From Protonemura montana (Eukaryota; Arthropoda; Insecta; Plecoptera; Nemouridae), in assembly GCA_947568835.1 (NCBI GenBank), contig OX387604.1, forward strand, positions 8,401,860 through 8,465,859: a stretch of 64,000 bases of DNA, in the 5' to 3' direction. A program made the position numbers and the translations under genes. The notes beneath the pieces were generated by a model. The model made no database searches and had not been told where the DNA came from. It worked only from the letters and a program-made list of their open reading frames with translations. Every line of letters starts with the position of its first letter. Position 1 is the first letter of the stretch. This document shows positions 13,125 through 22,366 of this stretch, in pieces.

Positions 13125-14125
13125 AATAAGTAAACCCACCGAAGAGAAAGAACGCGTAAAGGAATTCAATCGCACGTGATTCGAGCCAGTAGAAACTTTC
13201 CCAATTTTCAATTATAAGAAACATCTTTCCGAGGATATCAGGACATTTTAAGATTTCCTTCACAATTTTGGCCAGTAAAAAAAAATTAAATCAATACCAA
13301 TTATCTCCTGAAAATCTTGCATTTATAAAATTTAAATTTACACAGTAGCATTGGTACATATCGTAGAAAGTCGCAATCTCTCTCATCTCAGTTCGCTCCA
13401 ATCAGCCCCGGTTAGAAGTGTGTTGGTCGTGGAAGCTGAGCTCCTTTGCCAACACGCTTGCAGTCGTGTCAGGCTGGAACGCGACGCCGACGCCGACGCC
13501 GACGCCGAAGCTACGATTGCCTGCCCAGCAGCCGTGGTTAATTAAAGTTACGTATTCACTCGATTAGGTATCCTGCTCATAAATAAAACGACGATCGTCT
13601 TCATGGCTATAACATTGTATAATGCATCATTGCCACCGTTATCGCTGCGGCAGAGGCTCAATTGATTGTCTGCAATGATTGCTGACGACCGTAGCGGCTG
13701 CCAATAAACCTCCGATTCCTTAATTCTTTCAATAAATTGGCTGCCAGAAAATTCGTGGTCGTTCCCGTAATACGTTCTCGCTTTGAGTTTGGCGCTAGCA
13801 ATGCTTTTTTTTTGTGTCATAAACCACCGAAGATCAATTTTTTTCATTCAATTAGATTTTCTGAGTTCTTTACTCATGTTTCTATGTTTGAAAAAAAAAA
13901 CGAAATGGTAATCTGAAACATGACATTTTATTGCAATTACCGTTCCTATGAGGAGGAAAACAAATTGATACCTCGAATGAAGAAGGTATAAACTTTAGCC
14001 CACAACCGACTTGACAAACCAACAGCAAGCCACAGATGTTTTGGTGGGCTGCAGAGCAAGACGCACGGAATAGAAAAAATTAGCTTTGGATTGGATCCAC
14101 CATGCAATGCGTGGAGTGGGGTCAT
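13125..14125. other. Gene-free stretch with (GACGCC)n microsatellite
   Basis: At 13483-13508 there are just over four copies of GACGCC, which is the GTCGGC hexamer read on the other strand. No exon is supported; the 99-codon minus frame at 13548-13847 lacks recognisable domains. Confidence 0.5.
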
Positions 14126-14174
14126 GGGCCTGGGACTGGGACTGGGACTGGGACTGGGACTGGGACTGGGAGGG
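14126..14174 (+). repeat. (GGGACT)n microsatellite, G-quadruplex candidate
   Basis: Eight G-triplets spaced by three bases (mostly ACT) occur in 49 bp. This exceeds the usual minimum of four GGG runs with loops of 1-7 bases for an intramolecular G-quadruplex (established rule). Folding in vivo is inference. Confidence 0.85.
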
Positions 14175-15432
14175 TTAGTTTGGAACATAGAGCAAGCAGG
14201 CGAGACAACGAGCCAGCAAATTAGGTGTCGGCCAAAGGCGATAGAATTAAGGGGCATTTCACCCCTAAATGCACCACGTCCTTGTCCGATCTAACGTCTT
14301 TGCTGGTCTGGTTTGGTCCCAACTGGCAACGGGGGTCGCCCCGCCTACTAGTAGACCTTTTCCGCCCTAGAACCGGCACCGGCATGGGATCGCAGCCTGT
14401 AATTACAAGCAGTTCGAAGAGCTTTACCAGCTTTATCAGCATTGCCAGTACTTAACTGTCGGGATGTACATTGCATTTGTTCGCGCAAAAGAATAGTCGG
14501 TGATCAAGAACTGTGACGTGAAGTTGCCACCACATTCCCCAGTGTTCGTATGTGCAAAAGATACAAAGTGTAACTCCCGCTTATTCGAATTACGATACGG
14601 AAGACAAATTTATAAAATAAAAAATATATGTTAGAGTGGTGGTAACTGGTAAATCACTTGTTTTTATTATTTAGCGACAACTCTTGATTTTCACATATTT
14701 ATTACGACAACCACCTCGAATTTTTAGTGGACAGTGTGGATCTAAGAATCAGTATTTAGAGTCGGAAACAGCTGCAATCCACTGCACGTAGCATGAAACA
14801 CATAAAAGTCGCGCGAGCAATGATAAACCATCGACTTTATAACTCAGAAATAAAATATGTTAAAAACGGAAGAACTGGAATAGTGAAATGCATATTACAG
14901 ATAGAAGAGTGTGGTGTTTCCCCTCCTAGGGGTGTCTCAGTGAGGCACGTCTCCTGTGGAGGTGCCGGGTTTTATAGCTAACGGAATGGCTTCGCTTAGT
15001 TTTGTTGAGAAGGAGGTTGGGGCCGGAGGGGAAGAGATGGCAAGCATCAAGGGCGAGAAAGCCCCGTCTAAGAAGGCACTGATGAACAAGGAGATATCAA
15101 ACAGATAAAGACGAGTAGTAAAAGGCAAGGAAGAGAAGGAACGACCAAGCACAGAGAATTTGGGAGAGAATGCGACGGCGAAAATTACCTTTGTTTCTCA
15201 CCAAACGATCGCTGCAGACATGAAACGAGCCATAAGCGAATATGTGTGGATGATAACATAAAGCTATGCTGATAGGGCGTTTTGGAGCGCTTGCCCATAC
15301 TATGCAAGACACTTTACTGTGCATTTATGAAGCACTATACAATATTACAGCTGTACACAGGCCTTCCCATCACTGTCTCAGCTGGGTTTGCAACAAAATC
15401 CTCGATTGACCAATTGCGGCGAGAAGGGGGGA
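14175..15432. other. Gene-free stretch
   Basis: No coding or RNA gene could be supported in this interval; open frames are short and unrecognised. Purine-rich sequence near 15000-15170 is the only compositional feature. Confidence 0.45.
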
Positions 15433-15454
15433 GGGGGGGGGGGGGGGGGGGGGG
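15433..15454. repeat. 22-base poly-G tract
   Basis: An uninterrupted run of 22 G residues, preceded by two shorter G runs from 15426. Similar C runs of 20 bases occur at 29673-29692 and 33232-33251. Confidence 0.9.
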
Positions 15455-18400
15455 AAGAGACAAGGAGAACCCGGTGCAAAAATGGATAGGTGCACACTAT
15501 GTTGGAATTGAAAAAGGACGGGCATGAATCATTCGCTGCAGGAATATGGAATTTAAGACCGACCAATATTCTCTACCATCCGGAAGGTCATTCGAGGGCT
15601 CAGAGTGGACAAATGTGATGGGTGGCCGAAAGTACGCTTTCCGTGAGACTGCTCTGTCCCGTAATGCCGAAAAAGTCATTTTGGACTCTAAATGAACGGC
15701 CCTCCGACCTCAGTCTTAGAGTTTTCTGTAGAAATGCCAATCCGAAAAAATGTCTATTTCTATCGAGCATAAGAAAATGATTTCTGATTAAATTAATACG
15801 TCTGAGAATAGACAGTTGTGAAATGGAATGAGATTCTGGTAATTTGGATTCCGGTCGAACTGAGTCGGCAGTCATCGCTGGAGCCGTTCTTCGGTGGAAA
15901 CTGGTGGCAAGCTTGGCTGGGGGTGTCGAGGTTTTAGAGCTGCTGAATGGAGGGTCCTTTAATCTGCCTTGTCCAGCTCTTGCCTGCCGATGATAAGGGA
16001 AGAGTAAAAACTCGCCCGAAAAGAAATCCACAGAGCAATTTTGAAACCGGACAAAAAGGGCAAATGCGACTTGATAAATACCACGGTGCTCAGTCAGGAT
16101 TTAATGCGATTAAAGCCAGCCATTGTTACAATTTGCCAGCGCACAATATGCGTTAGACGGTTAGATAAAGTTGACCATGGATGAATTGTGATGGAAATTG
16201 TGGAGCAAACAATCGCCCTACTTATGAACAAGCGAAGTTATCGTCACATTTCAAGCGCCACTTCTGTGTATTTTTGCAAGTAATAAGCGTGCTCTTTGAC
16301 AATTTTTACTCGCAATTCGCCCCCTTCTCCCTCCTCCCTCCTCCCTCCCCCATCAACACACACGCCAACCCCCCCAAGCGTTACCGTAACAGAGCATTTA
16401 ATAGGTTAAGTGGATCGCTTCATTTTATTTAGCAACGTTCGTGGTGTGGCGATAATATCCCAGATAATTGCTAGCCTCGTCCCGAGTATCCTACTGAAAC
16501 CTACCTACTGAAACCCCTTCATCGGAAATGTTCCGAGTTAAGTTTGGCCAGAGTGGGCATATGTCAGTGAAGAACTTGGTCGAAACTGCTCCACTGTTTG
16601 CCCGTGAACGTTTCTAATCTTGAAGCAAGTTTAATTTCACCAGTCGGCACCGTCGACCAAACATCAGCGACCGTACACCATGTCCAAGTCGGGCATGGTC
16701 TCGGGCATGAGCTCGGGCATGGTCTCGGCATGGGCTCAGCAAATGGGGCTCAGCGTGGGTCAGGAAATCTTGACCAGCCAGCAGCCGGGACCACAGCTTC
16801 TCAACAGCTTGCACCGTCCAACCGCTCGTAGAGACAAAATATAATTACCAATTCGTTTCCCGTCCACGGTCCCGATATTAATTAGTCACAACAACTTCCA
16901 CTAATTATTCGATGAACTTTTCAATTAAAAAGCAAACTTCACTTCCCCTAAAATTCAGCCAACTATTAAATCGCAAATAATGCCATTCATTCACCCCCAA
17001 AAGTGTGGATTTCGCGTAGCGGGTCTCGTCAAGTGCGCGAGGGACAGGATGAATACGTAACATCTGATGCCAACCACCCTGTGGGAACATCGGCACTTCC
17101 CAGAAAGCAAATTACCTCTCAAAAATAGCACCGAGTGACAAGACGCGCGGCATTCGGCCATGTGGCGAGTGGGGTGGTGATGGGGGTGGGCATCAGGGTG
17201 GTAAGGAGCAAGGGGGGGGGGGGGCTGACGTTTAGTTCACCCTGCATTGCTCGTCAAAATGGAAATGGTGGTGGAGGTGTGGTGGTGCTGGAATGGGGAA
17301 TGGGGAATGGGGTATAGGAAGGCAAGGCAAAAAGGAAAGAGGAAGGGCCGAAGGGCCGAAGGAAGTGCTGGTCGAAAACTGCGCCGAAATGACACCGAGG
17401 ATTGTGCACCCGACGAGATATTCACGGAGAACTGTATTCTCAGTGGAAACCAACCTCTTCGAAACCTGGCCAGAAAAATGCTGATAGACGCATTGGGTGT
17501 GGGTCGGGGTCGGGGGGTGAAAACGCTTTCGTATTTTTCCAGAAGTTTAATTTATACACCTTTATAAAAGTTTCTATAAACAAAAGGCTCTTTTATTACT
17601 ATTTTCCAATTTATCGTAAAATTTTCCAACATGAAAGCCCGTGCGCATTAACTGATTTGAGCCTTGATAAAAATTTCAAGGCAAGTACACATTCTAGGCT
17701 TCTTTGCCTCCATGGGCATCTAAGCCCCTTGGAATCCAATTATAAGAGATAATTTTTTTTTGCTGGCAAAATGAAAAGCATAAAAAGGTGTTAAAAAATG
17801 ATTCCCATTACTTGAACATGATTAGTTTGGTGGGTATTTTCCACCACATTTACTCTGAAAGGGATGCGTTATTGTAAAATCTCACAGAACGTAATTTGAA
17901 TCCAGTATTTGATATCAAATGCTAATTTTCTATTTTTAATTACAAATATAAAAGTAGGAGGTGGATATAAATAAGGAATGTTAGCGTTGGATACACCGTG
18001 GATATACTAAAACTTTTAACTGGAGACAAAAAAGACAAATTGCCTTATTAAGCAATGCAATAGGGGTAGGCGGGAGTGAATTTAAGATTAAATAAAGAAT
18101 CTTTACAAGGAGAAAAGCTTTATCCTTATCACTGGATAAAGAACGGCCTCGAAAATATATTAAAAACATGAAACGGACTTTCAAATGAACTAATCTAAAT
18201 GCAGCGAAAAGTTTGCGTTGATATATAGCTCAATTACAACAGTTCATGTCTGGATAGTGGGTACTTCAACTTGAACTGCATGCACCTCAGATAATAACGA
18301 TTTCAAACCTTTTTATTATGTTTTCCGAAAAAGCTTTTTGCAGACGAGTGAAACTTTTTTAGTTCCCGATTGGTTATTTTTCTGGCTAGGAAGAGAGTAA

Positions 18401-19747
18401 ATTAGATTTGAGATGGTTTGTGGTTTCACTTCTATCTCCCATGCATGTCTTTGGCTCGGTTTGACTACTGCTTGCACCCTCCCTCACTAATCTCTGTGGT
18501 GGAAAATCGAAAATCTATACATCTGCATTCCTACATTAAAATAGACATCCACCCAAACATTATTAGCAATCTAGATGGAAAGTAATCAATCATGGTCGGA
18601 TTGCGCCTCAGCAACACCAGACTTAACGCAACTTTCACAAATCTTTGCTACTGGCTGCACAAGTTCCTTTGTAGTTATTATCCCACCTAATATATTGGAA
18701 CAATAATCCAACTTCTCATTTTCTAAATGATGAGAAGTGTTAATGAACGAAAGTACCTGCAGGCAATTATCTCGTTATTGTTAAGGAACAAAACATTTTG
18801 TAAATATATAGTAGGTAAGCCATCGAGGAACGTCATTATTTCGAACCTAATGGCCAATGCCTGTTATGTCATATTTAATTACTGATAAACATACACATCG
18901 CATATGCACATAAAACACAGGAGGTCAGATTAGTTTTAGTTTCAAGAATATGTCGGCGGAGCAGAGATTTGATGAGGTCTACATGTCGCAGGTTAACATG
19001 CTACCTGCAACATGCACAGTGTTGAACAGTATCGGTGTTAAGCAAGCTATCCCACACGATTTCCGCTTAACAAGCCCTTTAGGACGATGGCTCAAATTGA
19101 AAAGTTTCAAGATATAATTCACTTTGCATGTAATTCAAAATAATAATGGGTGTACCACAATTGAATTATTCTTTCTAATTACCAATTAGTTTAATTTACA
19201 AAGTTTCCATTTTAAAGTTTTTCGTTTGTAAATAATTGACGAGCCGTTAATGATAGGCTTCTAGTCTTTGAGCGGGAATAAGTTTGGATTGAGTTACGTG
19301 CAGTAGCGAAAGGGATGGGCTGTGGTCTGGCAGCATAATCAAACCCGTCGTCGAAGCGTTTGCCGGAGCATTCGCCGAGACTTTCGCTGGCGCATTCGAC
19401 GACACCGAGGACGCCCGGGACGCCGCGAAAGGGCTGAAGGGCTGGCGCGAGTTGATAGAAGAGTATCAATTTCCATCCGCTCACCACCCAAGTTTCCTCC
19501 AGTGACAAACTGACCAAAAGCTTGCCGGACAACGGACAAGGCCTTCATAATGAATATAATTAGAACTGGAACCGAGACCAGATGAGCAAAACGACCAAAA
19601 GTATCGGACCCTAATTGCATTAAATGTTGTCGTAAGCGTGGACCGTCCGTCCAACCGAGTTAGGACGTATTCAAATTCGCAACTGAAGCGCATGGCGTAA
19701 CAGAAGCAACTTTCCTCTCCTAACGCAACGGTTTTTCATTGTTACAG
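15455..19747. other. Gene-free region upstream of the first LRR gene
   Basis: No supported coding exon. It contains a CTCCCTC pyrimidine repeat near 16328-16350, a near-duplicate CCTACTGAAACC pair at 16490-16515, a 12-bp tandem repeat at 16691-16737, and G-rich tracts at 17168-17225 and 17286-17312. The last ~25 bases form a pyrimidine-rich stretch ending in TTACAG at 19742-19747, a plausible splice acceptor. Much of this region may therefore be a long 5' intron of the LRR gene (inference). Confidence 0.4.
16691..16737. repeat. 12-bp tandem repeat (GGGCATGGTCTC)
   Basis: Four units of 12, 12, 12 and 11 bases, consensus GGGCATGGTCTC, lie head to tail with few changes. On the plus strand the unit is open and would encode Gly-His/Leu-Gly repeats, but flanking sequence gives no support for a real protein. 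Confidence 0.8.
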
Positions 19748-19771
19748 TTGTGGAGACGACCTCTGGAGATC

Positions 19772-19795
19772 ATGGGAGATGACAAGCCACAATAG
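19772..19795 (+). promoter_or_regulatory. Seven-codon upstream ORF before the LRR gene
   Basis: An ATG in a strong initiation context (A at -3, G at +4) opens a frame of seven codons (MGDDKPQ) closed by TAG at 19793-19795. The stop lies three bases before the first ATG of the LRR gene at 19799, which has C at -3. If the transcript includes this segment, ribosomes would normally meet this uORF first. It could lower translation or favour reinitiation at the downstream in-frame Met at 19856. The sequence shows the uORF; the regulation is inference. Confidence 0.5.
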
Positions 19796-19798
19796 CAA

Positions 19799-21592
19799 AT
19801 GGCTCGCTCGTACTTCTTCGCGAAGAGATCGCCGAGGGGTCGTCCCGATGCCCGGATGCCGGTCAGCTGCTTGGGAGTGGCGGCGTCGGTGTCGACATCG
19901 GCGTCGGCGTCGGCCTCCCTGTGTCTGCTTCTCCTTGCCGTATGCTCGGCGAACGCGATCTGCCCTTCCAAGTGCGTGTGCGACGACGAACAGCTGATGG
20001 CGTCGTGCGTGGACGCAGGCCTCCAGGTGGTACCCATACAACTGAATCCCGACTTGAAGACAATCAATCTCCAAGAGAATAAGATAATAAACGTCCACTT
20101 CACGTTAGGTTTCTACACGAATCTTCGGACGCTTCACTTGGCGCACAACAAGATAACCACACTCGGCAGTAAAAACTTCGAATTGCAAAGCAAGTTGATC
20201 AACTTGAACATGAGAAATAATTTAGTTGGTAATTTAAGTAAAGACACGTTCAAAGGACTAAGAAGCCTTCGAGTTCTGGATTTAAGTGAAAATCAATTCG
20301 AAAGTCTCGAAGGAAGTGCTTTCGCTCACTTGGCCAGCTTGAGCGAGCTCTACGCCGTGAAGAACAAGATTATCGACATCGGCTCGGGTGTGTTTGAAAA
20401 AATGACCAATCTTCTGGTGCTCCGACTCGACGAGAACCAGCTTCTGGATGTGCCCACGGCGAGCTTGCGGCCATTGAAACGCCTCCACTACCTTGGTCTC
20501 GGTGGCAATCTGATCGAAGCCGTGCAGGAGGACGCGACACCCGCACTCGCTCAGTTACACACGTTGACGCTGCAAGCGAATGTCATTTCCCAGATTGATC
20601 GAGCTGCCTTTGACGGGCTTACCTCACTCGAATACCTCAACCTAAGTGATAACAACTTAACCGCAATTCCAACCGAATCGCTTTCCAAACTAAATAACCT
20701 AACCGAATTAGATCTTTCCGGCAACGGGCTTCCTTTGCTGAAGCCGGTAGCCTTTCAAAGTCTCTTTGAATTGCGTAGACTGAAGCTGTCCAGATTAACG
20801 AGATTGCGCAGGATAGATGTGCGTGCGTTCGTCGATAATATTAAATTGGAAAGTATTGAGATGGACGACAATGAAATGTTAGATGTGCTACCATGGCGAT
20901 TATTCCATGGTAATCCATTAGTAGTTGATATTTCCGTCCGTGGAAATAGCTTATCTACGCTTGACGCCTCTCATTTCCCACTGGACCAGCTGAACTCACT
21001 AAGCCTCGGCGGTAACCCGCTTCATTGTAATTGCTCGTTACTCTGGCTTTGGTTGCTTGCCCGGGAACAGATAGACGCCATCGCCAAGAACGACACATCG
21101 GCCCCCGAAGTGACCCCCGTGCTCGACGTGGACGCGATCCGCTGCGCGCAGCCGGAAGTCCTCCGCAACTTGCTCGTGAGAAGCGTGCCGGAAGCGGAAG
21201 TGCGTTGCGACGCCTCGTGGCTAGCGGTCATCATCATAACTATCGTGGTGCTAGCGCTCCTTCTGGCCACTTGCGGTGGCTTGCTACTAGTGGGCAACGG
21301 ACGCTGTAAACGGGAGAAGAGGAACGACGGCATGGACACCCAGCAGCGCCGCCACCAAAACGGAGCCGTGTTGATGCTTCTCAGTCAAAAGGACAGCTTG
21401 GACAATTTTGTGTTACGAACAAACAAAGAGTTGGTGAATTCACTTAATAACGACCCTCAGTTTCAGCAGCTAGCGACGTGGGACGCCATGAGCATGGATA
21501 ACAGCCACCAGGATGCGAGATCGGGACTTTATAACAGGCAGTACACGTTGAATGGTACGATTAGCAAGCCCAAGCATATAGTTTACGTGTAG
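19799..21592 (+). CDS. Tartan/Capricious-like LRR transmembrane protein
   Basis: Single-exon gene for a 597-residue type I membrane protein, probably a cell-surface recognition or adhesion molecule. An N-terminal hydrophobic segment (about 40-53) follows a Ser-Ala stretch. The LRR N-cap has Cys at 55, 59, 61 and 70. About a dozen LRRs of 24 residues run to residue 405, an LRR C-cap (NPLHCNCSLLW) spans 406-473, a membrane helix lies at 474-498, and a 99-residue cytoplasmic tail ends PKHIVYV. The N-cap and C-cap signatures and the overall order resemble Drosophila Capricious, Tartan and relatives (family knowledge), but orthology to one member is not certain. The first ATG is used here; the Met at residue 20 (19856) would give a more usual signal peptide and may be the true start. 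A probable acceptor at 19746-19747 suggests a 5' UTR intron. Part of the signal region is encoded by a GTCGGC microsatellite (19880-19914). Confidence 0.9.
   Translation: MARSYFFAKRSPRGRPDARMPVSCLGVAASVSTSASASASLCLLLLAVCSANAICPSKCVCDDEQLMASCVDAGLQVVPIQLNPDLKTINLQENKIINVHFTLGFYTNLRTLHLAHNKITTLGSKNFELQSKLINLNMRNNLVGNLSKDTFKGLRSLRVLDLSENQFESLEGSAFAHLASLSELYAVKNKIIDIGSGVFEKMTNLLVLRLDENQLLDVPTASLRPLKRLHYLGLGGNLIEAVQEDATPALAQLHTLTLQANVISQIDRAAFDGLTSLEYLNLSDNNLTAIPTESLSKLNNLTELDLSGNGLPLLKPVAFQSLFELRRLKLSRLTRLRRIDVRAFVDNIKLESIEMDDNEMLDVLPWRLFHGNPLVVDISVRGNSLSTLDASHFPLDQLNSLSLGGNPLHCNCSLLWLWLLAREQIDAIAKNDTSAPEVTPVLDVDAIRCAQPEVLRNLLVRSVPEAEVRCDASWLAVIIITIVVLALLLATCGGLLLVGNGRCKREKRNDGMDTQQRRHQNGAVLMLLSQKDSLDNFVLRTNKELVNSLNNDPQFQQLATWDAMSMDNSHQDARSGLYNRQYTLNGTISKPKHIVYV
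19880..19914. repeat. Coding (GTCGGC)n microsatellite
   Basis: Imperfect GTCGGC hexamers lie inside the LRR coding sequence and encode the Ser/Thr-Ala run just before the signal-peptide core. The six-base unit preserves frame when it expands or contracts, adding or removing Ser-Ala pairs. Confidence 0.8.
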
Positions 21593-22360
21593 CTACTGGC
21601 TAACGTGCAGCTAGCCCTCGTGCTAATCTCATGAATGAATGGCATTCGCGGTAGAAGATGGACCGAGTAAGTGCCAATAGACGAACATGGCCTCTAGCTG
21701 TCGACATATTGAACCAACGGCAATTTTATGTGTAATGCATGCTTTTCAATTAGCCCCTTAAGTGTTTGTATACATGAGCTATATTCTCAAATTATAATAA
21801 CGACGGTAGAACCTTAACCAACCCTGATACCATCGTGACTGCTATACCTCCCTAACTCCTGGCTCCTATCATAATTATCAGCTCCTTCTTGAAACCGTCA
21901 ACGTAATTGTTATTACATGCAATTCACACGTACGATGCTGCACTTCCTACTAGCTCAACTCACGCAAGAATTCCATCAAAAATCTAGATTTTTTTGTGGC
22001 TCAAAATGCCAAACATGAAACATTAATAACTCCACCGTATGTGATGTTAACTTAATTTCAGTTTCCTATAGACCTATCTTTGTTCTGTTAAATAGAGAAG
22101 CCAGCGGGTATTTTCGCACAAGAGCCATGGTGGGGCTAATGGATGAGATGGGCTGCGTTCGACAGAAGCGTAGCCAGCAAAGCTAACTGAATTTTAGGAT
22201 TTTACGCTTTCAACCAATTTTACAAACATTATTTTGTACATTTTGTGAAAACCAGCTCAATCAATGCGTCCCTATGAGAGAGTTGCATCTCAAATATTGT
22301 GTTGCATTAAAATAGCCAGCTGAGTCCAATTCACATTATTATAAAATGTGATTTAGTGGA
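21593..22360 (+). other. Probable 3' UTR of the first LRR gene
   Basis: Sequence after the TAG stop contains no further coding signal. The first convincing polyadenylation signal in the sense strand is AATAAA at 22361-22366, so the 3' UTR is probably about 0.8 kb. Confidence 0.4.
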
Positions 22361-22366
22361 AATAAA
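22361..22366 (+). terminator. Polyadenylation signal AATAAA
   Basis: Canonical hexamer about 770 bases after the stop of the Tartan/Capricious-like gene, followed by a T-rich stretch. It is the best candidate for the 3' end of that transcript. Confidence 0.45.

Noticed and set aside
15600-16031. 143-codon minus-strand frame
   Set aside because: No recognisable motif, biased composition, and no splice sites that would extend it.
19720-20103. Open frames opposite the first LRR gene (127 and 118 codons)
   Set aside because: They are shadows of the LRR coding strand and its GTCGGC repeat; the plus-strand frame has clear LRR homology.
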